From: Prosthecobacter sp. SYSU 5D2
Lineage (GTDB): Bacteria > Verrucomicrobiota > Verrucomicrobiia > Verrucomicrobiales > Verrucomicrobiaceae
Direction of reading: 5' to 3'
NCBI RefSeq assembly: GCF_039655865.1
Contig: NZ_JBBYXL010000007.1
Span: forward strand, 248,001-312,000
Length of the DNA stretch: 64,000 bases
Numbering within the stretch: position 1 is the first letter of the stretch; every line of letters begins with the position of its first letter. The notes under the pieces were generated by a model. It did no database searches. It worked only from the letters and a program-made list of their open reading frames with translations, and was not told where the DNA came from. The translations under genes and the position numbers were made by a program. Below, in pieces: positions 1 to 9,382 of this stretch.

Positions 1-845
1 AAGGTCTCCCGCACTTTTCCGGTGGCATTCAGCACCACTGCCTTGCCACGCATCCCTGGTTTTAAAGACGGCAGGCCTCCATCAATGATGAAAATCTGAC
101 CTTCGGGGCCGGTGGCGATGCCATAGGGCTTGCCGATCTCCGGACCTGCCCAGACGTGCCGCACTTTACCCTCAGCATCAAAGACCTGAACACGGTGGTT
201 CTCACGGTCACACACATAGACGTTGCCCTGGCCATCCAGTGCCAGGCCGTGCGGCAGATTGAACTCGCCTTTTTTCGTTCCTTTGCTTCCCCATTGATAC
301 TGGAACTGACCGGCGGCGCTGAACTTCATCACCCGTGTGTTTTTATACCCGTCACTGATGTAAAAGGAGCCGTCAGGCAGCACGGCGACATCGGTCGGCA
401 GGTTGAAGTGATTTTCATCCGCACCGGGAATGCCAGCCTCACCAAGCGTGCGCAGGACTTTGCCTTCAGGCGTGCATTGGAAGACCTGATGCAGGCCCAC
501 ATCGGTGAGCCAGAGGTTGCCATCAGGGCCTACCGTCAGCCCATGCGGAATGATGAACTGTCCAGCTCCCCAGGTGGAAAGAAGCTCGCCTGTCGCGCCA
601 TCAATGACGCTGATCGTGGGTTCTGCGATGGGTTCCTTTGGGAAGGGGTTGGACCACTTCCGGCTGCCGCGATGGAAAACAAAAACCCGGTTCTGCGCAT
701 CCACGCCAATGCCCGCGCACACGCCCAAGACATGGTTTTGGGGAAGCTTCGGCCAGTCCGTGACCACCTGATGCCGGCGTTCATCGGCAGAAAGACTGAC
801 GCTAAGGGTGGACAGCAGCATCAGGCAGAGCAGGCGGAAATTCAT
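1..845 (-). CDS. NHL-repeat / peptidylglycine alpha-amidating lyase-like secreted protein (3' end outside window)
   Basis: The minus-strand frame begins at the ATG whose complement ends at 845 and stays open to the window edge, so the C-terminus is missing. It starts with a signal peptide (MNFRLLCLMLLSTLSVSLSA) followed by repeated six-bladed-propeller motifs of the NHL type, such as HGLTVGPDGNLWLTDVGLHQ, LPTDVAVLPDGSFYISDGY, LPHGLALDGQGNVYVCDREN and PYGIATGPEGQIFIIDGG. The blade spacing and the Asn/Asp pairs resemble the lyase domain of peptidyl-alpha-hydroxyglycine alpha-amidating lyase. In PVC bacteria such proteins are exported and of unproven substrate. It is transcribed away from the cytochrome gene at 1022, so the 176 bp between them must hold both promoters. 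Confidence 0.85.
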   Translation of the reverse strand, partial: MNFRLLCLMLLSTLSVSLSADERRHQVVTDWPKLPQNHVLGVCAGIGVDAQNRVFVFHRGSRKWSNPFPKEPIAEPTISVIDGATGELLSTWGAGQFIIPHGLTVGPDGNLWLTDVGLHQVFQCTPEGKVLRTLGEAGIPGADENHFNLPTDVAVLPDGSFYISDGYKNTRVMKFSAAGQFQYQWGSKGTKKGEFNLPHGLALDGQGNVYVCDRENHRVQVFDAEGKVRHVWAGPEIGKPYGIATGPEGQIFIIDGGLPSLKPGMRGKAVVLNATGKVRET

Positions 846-1021
846 AGGAAAGTCAAAAGTCACAAACGCGGCCAGAGAATTGCTTCGCTCAAAAGACTGG
901 TAACAGCCTCTTGAATGGCAGCGGCTTTCCCCTGGTCCCAAGGATAACCGCCATGTGACCTCTTTGCATGCAATCATGACCTGATGAAAAAGACCTGCCT
1001 AAAATCGGCGTAACCTCCAGC

Positions 1022-3628
1022 ATGACAAAAAACCGCCTGCCCTCCGAAAACGGTAATGGTGCCGTACGGCAGCCGGTGCTGCGAGCAGGGTGGGTGGCCG
1101 CCGGACTGGGGCTGTCATCCCTGGTGTCCGCCACGGCAGCTGTTGATGAGGTCAGTTTCAACCGGGATGTGCTGCCGATCCTGGCGGAACATTGTTATGC
1201 CTGCCATGGACCTGACAAGGCAGGGCGCAAGGGCGGGCTGCAGATCAATGTACGTGAGGAGGCCGTGGCCAAACGCAAGTCCGGCGAGCATGTGATCCTG
1301 CCAGGCAGGGCGGCGGAAAGCCTGCTGGTGGCGCGGGTGGTGACTGACGATGCGGATGAGATCATGCCGCCGCCGGAAAGCGGCGAGCGGCTGACGGAGC
1401 GGCAGGTGGAAATTTTGCGGAAGTGGATAGATGCGGGGGCCAGGTATGAGCCGCACTGGGCCTTTATGCCGCCGCAGCGGATGGCCCCGCCAGCCGTGGC
1501 GGACGCAGCGCATCCGGTGGACCGGTTCATCCGCGAGCGTCTCCGGCAGGAAGGCATTGCGCCTGCGCCGGAGGCGGACCGCAGCACGCTGATCCGGCGG
1601 GTATCGCTGGACCTGACGGGGCTGCCGCCTTCGCGGGAAGAGGTGGAGGCGTTTGTCAATGATCCCCGCCCGGATGCCTACGGGCACTTGGTGGACCGGC
1701 TGCTGACCTCCGTTCATTATGGAGAAAAGTGGGCGCGCTGGTGGCTGGACCTGGCGCATTATGGGGACAGCGACGGCATCCGCCTGGACAGCCTGCGGCC
1801 GCATGCCTGGCGCTACCGGCAGTGGGTGGTGGATTCGCTGAATGATGACCTGCCCTTCGACCAGTTCACCATCCAGCAACTGGCCGGCGACCAGATGGCC
1901 AATGCCACAGAATCGCAGCGCATGGGCACGGGTTTTTTACGCAATACCATCAGTGACCGGCAGACGGGCAATGCGGACCCCGCGCTGGGCCGCGTGCGCA
2001 TGGTGGTGAACCGCACCTCCACGGTGGGGGCAGTGTGGATGGGCCTGACAATGGAATGTGCCGAGTGTCATGACCACAAATTTGACCCCATCAGCCAGAA
2101 GGAGTTTTTTGAACTGTATGCGTTCTTCAACAGTGCGGAGGAGGCCAACATCAATGCGCCGCTGCCGGGGGAGTTGGAGGCGCATCTGCCTGCCAAAAAG
2201 ATCTACGACGAACAACGCGCCGCGCTGCTGGCTCCGCTGAAGGACCGGCTGGATAGCTTGCAGGCAGAATGGGAAAAGAAGATGCTTTTCACCGAGCTTA
2301 ATCCTGGTCTGGAACCGGCCTGGATGCGGGCCTATGAGCTGTTTGTTACCGGCTGGGGACGCGGCAAGGGCGAAGGGCAGTTTGAGGGCATGATGATTGT
2401 CAAGACACCCCCGGCGGAACGCACGCCGGAACAGCAGGAGCGGCTTCAGGATTATTTTATCAAAAGCGGAGCTGTGGTGGCACCGGAAGTTTTCAAGGAT
2501 CTGAAGCTGGCTGACGTTTCCAAACAACTGGATTCGCTCGCTCGCAAGGTGCCACCGCTGACACGGGCGCAGGCCATGGCGGACCTGCCGCAGAAGCGCG
2601 ATACGTGGATTCACATGCGCGGCGACTTCCGCCGTCCCGGGGATTTCGTCAAACCAGGCACGCCCGAGGTCCTGCCTGCGTTGCACAAGACGGGAGCGGA
2701 ACCCACGCGACTGGACCTGGCCCAATGGCTGGTTTCGCCCGAACATCCGCTGACTTCGCGGGTCACAGTCAACCGGCTGTGGCAGGAGCTTTTTGGTGCC
2801 GGACTGGTGGCGACTTCTGAAAATGTGGGCATGCGCGGCGAGCGCCCCACGCATCCGGAGTTGTTGGACTGGCTGGCCACGGAATTCCCCGCCAGCGGCT
2901 GGAGCGTGAAGCAGATGCTGCGCCTGATGGTGACCTCCGAGACCTACCGGCAGTCCTCCGATGCGCGGCCTGACCTGGCGGAGCGTGACCCGGAAAACAA
3001 GCTGCTGGCACGGCAGGTGAAGCTGCGCCTTTCCGCCGAAGGCGTGCGGGATACGGCCCTGGCCACGGGCGGTCTGCTGGACCGGACGGTGGGTGGGCCA
3101 AGCGTGCGCCCGGCGCAGCCGGAAAGCGTGATCAAGGAGAACCCCCGCAACAAATGGAAGGTGGAGGCAGGCTCGGGACGGTATCGCCGCGGACTCTATA
3201 CTTTCATCCAGAGGCTCGCCCCATTTGCGCAGTTTTCGAACTTTGACCTGCCTGGCACAGCGACGTCTTGCGCGCGGCGGGGCCGGTCCAACACTCCTTT
3301 GCAAGCGCTGAATCTGCTAAACGACCCGACCTTTGTTGAAGCGGCAAGCGGCCTGGCCGGACGCGTTTGGAATGAGGTGAAGGGCGATGATGCAGACCGG
3401 CTGGAGCATGCCTTCCTCCTGGCCCTGGCACGACGCCCAACCAACGATGAATCAAGCCGGTTAATCAGTCTGTTGAAGCAGCAGACGGCGCTTTATGATA
3501 AGGATGCCGAAGCTGCGCGTGAGCTTTCACCGGAAGTATTCCCCGGCACGACAGCGGCTGAATCGGCAGCCTGGGTCACCGTGGCCAGCGTGCTGCTGAA
3601 CCTGCATGAATTTTTCCATCGAGAATAA
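1022..3628 (+). CDS. Planctomycete-type cytochrome c protein, DUF1549 and DUF1553 domains
   Basis: The 868-residue protein has an N-terminal hydrophobic export segment (about residues 20-40), then one c-type heme motif CYACH at about 58-62 within a PSCyt1 domain (HCYACHGPDKAGRKGGLQI). The DUF1549 domain follows (HPVDRFIRERL, SLDLTGLPPS, WARWWLDLAHYGDSDG), and the C-terminal half is DUF1553 (HPLTSRVTVNRLWQELFG, SNTPLQALNLLNDPTFVEAA). This order is characteristic of Planctomycetes and Verrucomicrobia, where the genes pair with DUF1501 proteins, as here. The protein is predicted periplasmic. The biochemical role is not established; polysaccharide or sulfated-glycan turnover is often suggested from context. 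Confidence 0.93.
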   Translation: MTKNRLPSENGNGAVRQPVLRAGWVAAGLGLSSLVSATAAVDEVSFNRDVLPILAEHCYACHGPDKAGRKGGLQINVREEAVAKRKSGEHVILPGRAAESLLVARVVTDDADEIMPPPESGERLTERQVEILRKWIDAGARYEPHWAFMPPQRMAPPAVADAAHPVDRFIRERLRQEGIAPAPEADRSTLIRRVSLDLTGLPPSREEVEAFVNDPRPDAYGHLVDRLLTSVHYGEKWARWWLDLAHYGDSDGIRLDSLRPHAWRYRQWVVDSLNDDLPFDQFTIQQLAGDQMANATESQRMGTGFLRNTISDRQTGNADPALGRVRMVVNRTSTVGAVWMGLTMECAECHDHKFDPISQKEFFELYAFFNSAEEANINAPLPGELEAHLPAKKIYDEQRAALLAPLKDRLDSLQAEWEKKMLFTELNPGLEPAWMRAYELFVTGWGRGKGEGQFEGMMIVKTPPAERTPEQQERLQDYFIKSGAVVAPEVFKDLKLADVSKQLDSLARKVPPLTRAQAMADLPQKRDTWIHMRGDFRRPGDFVKPGTPEVLPALHKTGAEPTRLDLAQWLVSPEHPLTSRVTVNRLWQELFGAGLVATSENVGMRGERPTHPELLDWLATEFPASGWSVKQMLRLMVTSETYRQSSDARPDLAERDPENKLLARQVKLRLSAEGVRDTALATGGLLDRTVGGPSVRPAQPESVIKENPRNKWKVEAGSGRYRRGLYTFIQRLAPFAQFSNFDLPGTATSCARRGRSNTPLQALNLLNDPTFVEAASGLAGRVWNEVKGDDADRLEHAFLLALARRPTNDESSRLISLLKQQTALYDKDAEAARELSPEVFPGTTAAESAAWVTVASVLLNLHEFFHRE

Positions 3629-3635
3629 ACCCAGA

Positions 3636-3693
3636 GCGGACAAGAGTGTCCGCGCTCCCTTCCAAACCAAGCGGACAGGAGTGTCCGCGCTCC
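3636..3693. repeat. Tandem pair of 23-bp palindromic REP-like repeats
   Basis: Two copies of a 23-bp unit lie at 3636-3658 and 3671-3693 and differ at one base (CAAGAG versus CAGGAG). Each unit contains inverted arms GCGGACA / TGTCCGC, so each can form a hairpin. They fill the 78-bp gap between the DUF1549/1553 gene and the DUF1501 gene. Confidence 0.75.
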
Positions 3694-3706
3694 TCTCGCC
3701 TCACCC

Positions 3707-5146
3707 ATGAATCCCCAACATCACCTTCCCCCACCGCCGATGTCGCGGCGTGATTTCCTGGCCCGGCAGGCGGGTGGTATTGGGGCCATTGCGCTTTCGC
3801 AGCTTCTCGGTGGGAGTGCTTTCGGCGCTTCGAAGACGGCAGGCAGTCCGTTTGCACCGCGCACACCGCACCTTGCGCCACGGGCCAAGAATGTGATCTT
3901 CATGTTCATGGCGGGCGGTCCTTCGCACCTGGATCTGCTGGATCCCAAACCGCAGATGCGCAAGTGGGACGGCCAGCCGCCGCCGAAGGGCATGGTAGAT
4001 GCCAAGGCGACCATCGCGGGTGCCGTGATGGCCAGTCCGCGTGAGTTCACCCGCTTTGGTAAAAGCGGCCTGGAGTTTTCCGACCTGCTGCCGCATACGG
4101 GTGCCATCGCCGATGAGCTTTGTGTGGTTCGCTCGCTGCACACGGACTCAAGCAATCACGATCCGGCGCAGCTTTTGTTTAACTGCGGCACCCAGCTTTT
4201 TGGCCATCCCAGTCTGGGTTCGTGGGTGAACTATGGGTTAGGCAGCCTCAGCCAGGACATGCCCGGTTATGTGGTGCTGAATTCCGGCAAGGATGTGGAG
4301 GCACGCGCCGCGCTCATGGGCAACGGCTTTCTGCCCTCAACGTATAGCGGCGTGACGGTGCGTACCTCGGATGATCCGATTCTGTTTTTGAAGAATCCGC
4401 CCGGCATCAGTCAGGCGGCACAAAGGGCGCGGCTGGATGCCTTGCGCGACCTGAACCAGTTCCATCTCAAGTCCACCGGGGATGCGGAGATCGCGTCCCG
4501 CATTGAGAGTTATGAAATGGCCTTCCGCATGCAGGCGGCAGCACCGGGATTGCTGGACCTTACCCATGAAACTGCGGCCACCCGTGAGCTGTACGGCCTG
4601 GACCAGGAGCCGACACGCGCCTTTGGCACCAACTGCCTGCTCGCCCGCCGGCTGGTGGAGCATGGGGTGCGTTTTGTGCAGCTTTTTGATTCAAGCTGGG
4701 ATGACCACAATGAGCTGGACAAGCAGCTCAAGACCAACTGCCTGCGCACGGACCAGCCCGCAGCCGCACTGGTGCGGGACCTGAAACAGCGCGGTCTGCT
4801 GGAGGATACGCTGGTCATCTGGGCCGGGGAGTTTGGTCGCACGCCGATGGCAGAAAACCACTTCGACGTGTCCGGGCCTAAACCGGGTGGAGCCGGTCGC
4901 GATCACCATCCGCATGCCTTTTCCATCTGGATGGCGGGCGGCGGCGTGAAGCCCGGGCATGTACACGGGATGACGGATGATTTTGGGTATCACGTGGTCG
5001 AGGACGGGGTGCACATCCATGATTTGCATGCCACCATCCTGCACCTGCTGGGGCTGAATCATGAGCAACTGACGCACCGGCATGTGGGCCGCGATTTCCG
5101 CCTCACGGATGTGGCGGGCAAGGTGGTGAAAGGCATCCTGGCCTAA
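3707..5146 (+). CDS. DUF1501 protein with twin-arginine leader
   Basis: 479 residues. A Tat-type leader is visible near the start (SRRDFLARQAGGIGAIALSQLLGG). The core matches the DUF1501 family (sulfatase/alkaline-phosphatase fold): VIFMFMAGGPSHLDLLDPKP, VVRSLHTDSSNHDPAQL, WAGEFGRTPMAE, and GRDHHPHAFSIWMAGGGVKPG near the C-terminus, where the His/Asp residues would ligate metal in the alkaline-phosphatase superfamily. The gene follows the DUF1549/1553 cytochrome gene, the usual PVC pairing, and its stop lies 2 bp before the FG-GAP gene. Start chosen at 3707; an internal ATG at about 3740 would place the RR motif closer to the N-terminus. Confidence 0.93.
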   Translation: MNPQHHLPPPPMSRRDFLARQAGGIGAIALSQLLGGSAFGASKTAGSPFAPRTPHLAPRAKNVIFMFMAGGPSHLDLLDPKPQMRKWDGQPPPKGMVDAKATIAGAVMASPREFTRFGKSGLEFSDLLPHTGAIADELCVVRSLHTDSSNHDPAQLLFNCGTQLFGHPSLGSWVNYGLGSLSQDMPGYVVLNSGKDVEARAALMGNGFLPSTYSGVTVRTSDDPILFLKNPPGISQAAQRARLDALRDLNQFHLKSTGDAEIASRIESYEMAFRMQAAAPGLLDLTHETAATRELYGLDQEPTRAFGTNCLLARRLVEHGVRFVQLFDSSWDDHNELDKQLKTNCLRTDQPAAALVRDLKQRGLLEDTLVIWAGEFGRTPMAENHFDVSGPKPGGAGRDHHPHAFSIWMAGGGVKPGHVHGMTDDFGYHVVEDGVHIHDLHATILHLLGLNHEQLTHRHVGRDFRLTDVAGKVVKGILA

Positions 5147-5148
5147 CC

Positions 5149-6372
5149 ATGAGTACTCATTCTCGCATACGGTGCTGCTGCATCGGCATGATACTGGCCA
5201 TTTTCAGTAGCGCTCACGCAGGTGAACTGGCGCTCCCTCGTTTTGAACCGGAGACGGTGGGCAGCATTGGCAAAGGCTATGGCCTGAGCATTGCGGATGT
5301 GGATGGCGATGGCAAACCGGACATCTTGCTGGCGGATGTGTGGGATTTTGTCTGGTATCGCAACGGGGACTGGAAGCGCTTTGTGCTTGCCAGCCGCCTG
5401 GACGGCCAGGGCGCGATGAGCATTGATGCGCGGGATGTGAATGGCGATGGCCAGATGGAGATCGCCGTCTGCACACGCGGACCGGAAGCGGCGGTGTATT
5501 TCTTGAAGCGGCCTGAAGACCCCACCCAGACCTGGGCACCGGTGCGCATTCCCAGCGAGCCAGAACAGCATCGCATCCAGTGGGCGCGGGATCACACGGG
5601 GCAGGATTATCTCATCGCCGTGCCGAACCTGGGTCGCCGCAATCACCTGCGGCTGCGCGGTCTGCCGAAGGATGACTTTGCCAAAATCTACGCCTATCCT
5701 TATACCCTGGAGCCCGGGGCGGGCTACGCTGGCAAACTGCTGCTGGAATCCATGCGCGATATGCACTCCCTGGCGGTCATTCCGGGTGAACCAGGCGGAC
5801 CGGAACGGCTGCTGTTTGTCGGCATGGAAGGCGTCGAGTTGATGAGCGAAAAGACGGACCAGCCCTGGAAGGCACGCGGCCCCCGGATGCTGCCGGGCAT
5901 GACGCCGCCCAACCAGCGCCCGGACCAGTCCTGGCATGCGGGCCTGAGCGAGATCAGCGAAGGCCGCACGGCGGAGCGCGTGTATCTGGCCACCATCGAG
6001 CCGAAACATGGCAACAACCTCATCGTTTATCCCGGCAATGCGGCGGGTGAATTTGGCGGGCAGCGCCTGGTGGTGGACGATACCCTGGTGACTGCGCATG
6101 CGATGCGCTGCGTGGATCTGCTGGGCCTGGGGCAGCATCAGATCCTGGTGGGCTGGTGGGGCAGCGGAGTAGAAAAGAAGGACTATGGCATCCGCCTGTA
6201 CACTCCCAAAAATGCCGAAGCCACGGAATGGAAAAAGGTGTCCGTTGATGAAGGCAATATGTCCTGCCAGAGCCTGCAAGTGGCGGACATGGATGGCGAC
6301 GGGCGGCTGGACATCATCGCCGCCGGTTGGTCCACGAACAACCTCATGATCTACTGGAACCGCCTGCCATGA
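5149..6372 (+). CDS. FG-GAP/VCBS repeat protein
   Basis: 407 residues with a signal peptide (CCCIGMILAIFSSAHAG) and three clear calcium-binding FG-GAP/VCBS loops: DVDGDGKPDILLADVW near the N-terminus, DVNGDGQMEIAVC about 100 residues in, and DMDGDGRLDIIAAGW at the C-terminus. These make an integrin-alpha-like propeller. Predicted exported; ligand unknown. It is embedded in the operon with DUF1501 upstream (2-bp gap) and LamG downstream (ATGA overlap), which suggests translational coupling. Confidence 0.9.
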   Translation: MSTHSRIRCCCIGMILAIFSSAHAGELALPRFEPETVGSIGKGYGLSIADVDGDGKPDILLADVWDFVWYRNGDWKRFVLASRLDGQGAMSIDARDVNGDGQMEIAVCTRGPEAAVYFLKRPEDPTQTWAPVRIPSEPEQHRIQWARDHTGQDYLIAVPNLGRRNHLRLRGLPKDDFAKIYAYPYTLEPGAGYAGKLLLESMRDMHSLAVIPGEPGGPERLLFVGMEGVELMSEKTDQPWKARGPRMLPGMTPPNQRPDQSWHAGLSEISEGRTAERVYLATIEPKHGNNLIVYPGNAAGEFGGQRLVVDDTLVTAHAMRCVDLLGLGQHQILVGWWGSGVEKKDYGIRLYTPKNAEATEWKKVSVDEGNMSCQSLQVADMDGDGRLDIIAAGWSTNNLMIYWNRLP

Positions 6373-7046
6373 TACGGTTCATATTGATCATTGGCTTATT
6401 CGCCGCTTTGGCACCCATGGTAAAAGCGGCGGAACTGCTAGGTCATTGGAACTTTGATGAGGGCTCTGGCGCGATATCGAAAGACCAGTCAGGAAATGGC
6501 TGCGATGGAAAGATACACGGTGCGCCCAAGCGGGTGCCGGGGGTGGCAGGTGAGGCGCTGCGGTTTGCCAGCAATGAGGATTTTGTGGATTTCGGCAGGC
6601 CGGTCATTCCGGAGAGGGATTTCACGATCAGCCTTTGGGTGAATTGTGATGATGTGGAGAAGCAGTTTTTCCTGGGCCAGTATCGGTATGCCCATCCGCA
6701 GCGGCTGGACCTGGCAATCCGGGAGGGCTGTGTGCGGATCCAGATTGACGAACTCCTGGATTCCCCAAAGCGGGTGCAGCCAGGCCGCTGGCATCATCTG
6801 GCCTATACGCGGGCGGGGGATGCGGTGATGGTTTACCTGGACGGGCAGGTCATCAACGCGGGCGTTCTTCCTGCGGCGGTCATTCAGACGGAAAACCTCA
6901 TTTTGGGGAAGATCGTGGTACCAGGGCAGGACAGCTTCCGTTTCACCGGGATGCTGGATGAGCTGAAAATCTGGGATGCGGCCCTGCCTGCGACGGCAGT
7001 TTTGGCGGAATACCAGTCCATTTTGCCACCGGAAAGCGGCTCCTGA
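6369..7046 (+). CDS. LamG/concanavalin A-like domain protein
   Basis: Start taken at the ATG at 6369, which overlaps the previous stop in an ATGA; this gives 225 residues with a signal peptide (IRFILIIGLFAALAPMVKAAE). The remainder is one LamG jelly-roll domain: LGHWNFDEGSGAISKDQSGNGCDG, FTISLWVNCDD, GRWHHLAYTRAGDAVMVYLDGQ, FTGMLDELKIWDAALPATAVLAEY. These are standard Laminin_G_3 signatures. Likely a secreted carbohydrate- or surface-binding accessory to the cytochrome/DUF1501 group. A longer frame starts 42 bp upstream inside the previous gene but lacks a leader at its N-terminus. Confidence 0.9.
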   Translation: MIRFILIIGLFAALAPMVKAAELLGHWNFDEGSGAISKDQSGNGCDGKIHGAPKRVPGVAGEALRFASNEDFVDFGRPVIPERDFTISLWVNCDDVEKQFFLGQYRYAHPQRLDLAIREGCVRIQIDELLDSPKRVQPGRWHHLAYTRAGDAVMVYLDGQVINAGVLPAAVIQTENLILGKIVVPGQDSFRFTGMLDELKIWDAALPATAVLAEYQSILPPESGS

Positions 7047-7187
7047 AGCCCGCCTGGCAGCAAAACGCCCGTTTAGCCGCTGATGATGAGCACATACATC
7101 TGTGCGCCTTCGGGCCTCGTAATCATTACTCCGGGCGCAATAGCCTTGTTTGACAAGCTGCACCGCCGCCCCTTGATTACCCCTACC

Positions 7188-7841
7188 ATGTCCAACTCGC
7201 CTTCCGATTTCCCCAATCAGATCTCGCCCAGCAATTACATCGTCCCTGTCGTCATTGAAAGCGAAGGACGGATGGAGCGCTCCTATGACATTTACTCCCG
7301 CCTGCTGAAGGACCGCATCATCTTCCTCGGCAGCGATGTGAACGACCAGGTGGCCAATGTCATCATCGCCCAGTTCCTCTTCCTGCAGATGCAGGACCCC
7401 AAGAAGGACATCCATTTTTACATCAACAGCCCTGGCGGTTCGGTCACGGCTGGCTTGGCCATTTATGACACCATGCAGTTCGTCACCTGCGATGTGAACA
7501 CCTACTGCATCGGCATTTGCGCCAGCATGGGCGCAGTGCTTCTGGCCTCCGGCACGAAGGGCAAACGTTACGCCCTGCCGAACAGCGACATCATGATCCA
7601 CCAGGTCTCCGGCGGTGCGCGAGGCACGGCCAGCGACGTGGAACGCACGGTGGACTTCATGTACAAACTGAAGCGCCGGCTCAACCGCATTCTGGCCCAC
7701 CATTGCGGCAAAACCCCGGAAGTGATCGAGCGCGATGCCGACCGCGACAATTACATGAGCGCCGAGGAAGCCGCCGCCTACGGTCTGGTGGACAAGGTGC
7801 TGCAGAGCAACCGCGAGCTGCCGCCGATCGTTCCCGCCTGA
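7188..7841 (+). CDS. clpP: ATP-dependent Clp protease proteolytic subunit
   Basis: 217 residues from the ATG at 7188. The frame is open upstream to 7083, but that extension has no similarity to ClpP. Peptidase S14 hallmarks: [17 protein letters not shown], catalytic Ser113 in ICASMGA (commonly AASMGA), His138 in IMIHQ, and Asp187 in the [10 protein letters not shown] region. ClpP forms tetradecameric chambers that degrade substrates unfolded by ClpX, whose gene lies 127 bp downstream on the same strand. No trigger factor gene precedes it. Confidence 0.97.
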   Translation: MSNSPSDFPNQISPSNYIVPVVIESEGRMERSYDIYSRLLKDRIIFLGSDVNDQVANVIIAQFLFLQMQDPKKDIHFYINSPGGSVTAGLAIYDTMQFVTCDVNTYCIGICASMGAVLLASGTKGKRYALPNSDIMIHQVSGGARGTASDVERTVDFMYKLKRRLNRILAHHCGKTPEVIERDADRDNYMSAEEAAAYGLVDKVLQSNRELPPIVPA

Positions 7842-7968
7842 GGTGAATGAGCGGGAAGCCAGTGCGCGCTGTCAAAGAATGAGGAAGACCGGATCAGAAG
7901 GTCAAATCAGGCCCTCTGACCCCGGCAGACTTCTTGACTCCCACCCCCTTTTCATGCGACACTGAACC

Positions 7969-9246
7969 ATGCCTCGTGCTTCGACAGTCACCTTGTGTTC
8001 CTTCTGCGGCAAAAGCCATGCGGAGGTGCGCAAGCTCATTGCCGGCCCCGGGGTGTACATTTGTGATAACTGCATCGGGGTTTGCAAAGCCATCCTGGAC
8101 AAGGAGGCCGAACAGGAATCCGAAACCACCCCGGCACTGACCGTACCGCGCCCGGCAGACATTTCCGCCATTCTGGACCAGCACGTCATCGGCCAGTTCC
8201 ACGCCAAGAAAGTGCTCAGCGTGGCCGTGCACAATCACTACAAGCGCATCCTCCACAGCCAGCAGATGGAGGCAAAGAAGGAGAACAGTCCGCGCAAGAT
8301 GCCGGACCCCAACGATGTGGAACTGGAAAAGAGCAACGTGCTTTTGCTCGGCCCCACCGGCTGTGGCAAGACCCTGCTGGCCAAGACGCTGGCCAAGATT
8401 CTCAACGTGCCCTTCAGCATCGCCGATGCCACCACTCTGACCGAAGCGGGCTACGTCGGTGAGGATGTGGAAAACATTATCCTGCGCCTGCTCCAGTCGG
8501 CGGATTATGACATCGCCCGCGCCGAGATCGGCATCATCTACATTGATGAAATTGACAAAATCGGCCGCACCACCAGCAACGTCAGCATCACCCGCGACGT
8601 GTCCGGTGAAGGCGTGCAGCAGGCGCTTTTGAAGATCATCGAAGGCACCGTCTGCAACGTGCCGCCCCAGGGTGGTCGCAAGCATCCGCAGCAGGAGTAC
8701 ATCCAGGTAAACACGGAGAACATCCTGTTCATCTGCGGCGGTGCCTTTGTAGGCCTGGAAGACATCATCAAGCGTCGCAAGGGCAAGCAGACCATGGGTT
8801 TCAACATGGCCTCCGCCACTCCTGAAGAGGAGAAAAAAGGCCCGCTGCAGGTGGAGCCGGAAGACCTGCTGGGTTACGGACTCATCCCGGAATTCGTCGG
8901 ACGTCTGCCCGTCATCTGCTCGCTGGAGGCACTGACGGAGCAGGAACTGGTGCGCGTGCTGACCGAGCCGAAGAACGCCCTGCTGAAGCAGTACGCCAAG
9001 CTGATGAACATGGACGGCGTGGACCTGACCATCAACAAAGAAGGCCTCCTCGCCATGGCCCGCGAGGCCGTGAAGCGCGGCACCGGTGCACGCGGTCTGC
9101 GCAGCATCTTCGAGCGCATCATGCTGGACGTCATGTATGACGTCCCCAGCCGCGTGGATGTACGCTCCGTGGCCATCAACGAAGCCGTCGTCAAGGGCGA
9201 GCGCCCGCCAATCCTGCGCAAGCGCATTGAGCGGAATGCGGCTTGA
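7969..9246 (+). CDS. clpX: ATP-dependent Clp protease ATP-binding subunit ClpX
   Basis: 425 residues. The N-terminal zinc-binding domain has Cys10/13 and Cys32/35 ([16 protein letters not shown]). The AAA+ module has Walker A GPTGCGKT at 128-135, the pore loop GYVGEDVEN, Walker [11 protein letters not shown], pore-2 region [10 protein letters not shown], and sensor 2 [10 protein letters not shown] near the C-terminus. The ClpP-docking loop reads MGF (KQTMGFN) where the E. coli protein has IGF. ClpX unfolds tagged substrates and feeds them to ClpP, encoded immediately upstream. Confidence 0.98.
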   Translation: MPRASTVTLCSFCGKSHAEVRKLIAGPGVYICDNCIGVCKAILDKEAEQESETTPALTVPRPADISAILDQHVIGQFHAKKVLSVAVHNHYKRILHSQQMEAKKENSPRKMPDPNDVELEKSNVLLLGPTGCGKTLLAKTLAKILNVPFSIADATTLTEAGYVGEDVENIILRLLQSADYDIARAEIGIIYIDEIDKIGRTTSNVSITRDVSGEGVQQALLKIIEGTVCNVPPQGGRKHPQQEYIQVNTENILFICGGAFVGLEDIIKRRKGKQTMGFNMASATPEEEKKGPLQVEPEDLLGYGLIPEFVGRLPVICSLEALTEQELVRVLTEPKNALLKQYAKLMNMDGVDLTINKEGLLAMAREAVKRGTGARGLRSIFERIMLDVMYDVPSRVDVRSVAINEAVVKGERPPILRKRIERNAA

Positions 9247-9382
9247 TTGCCGGGAAGCGCGGTTTTTTCTCGCCAGCCGACTTTGATTCTTCGACAAATG
9301 CAAGGCGGCTCAATGCCCGGGCGTTGAGTGCGTCCGGCTGCTGCCAGCACCCGTTTTTGTCCATCACCAACCACCCCGCTCC

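Noticed and set aside
1937..3304. 455-codon minus-strand open frame
   Set aside because: Antisense to the DUF1549/1553 gene; the translation is Arg/His/Gln-rich without motifs, as expected for the reverse of a GC-rich gene.
7083..7187. Upstream start for clpP
   Set aside because: The 35-residue extension has no ClpP similarity; the ATG at 7188 matches the family's length.
7894..9303. 469-codon minus-strand open frame
   Set aside because: Mirror of clpX; no domain signature.
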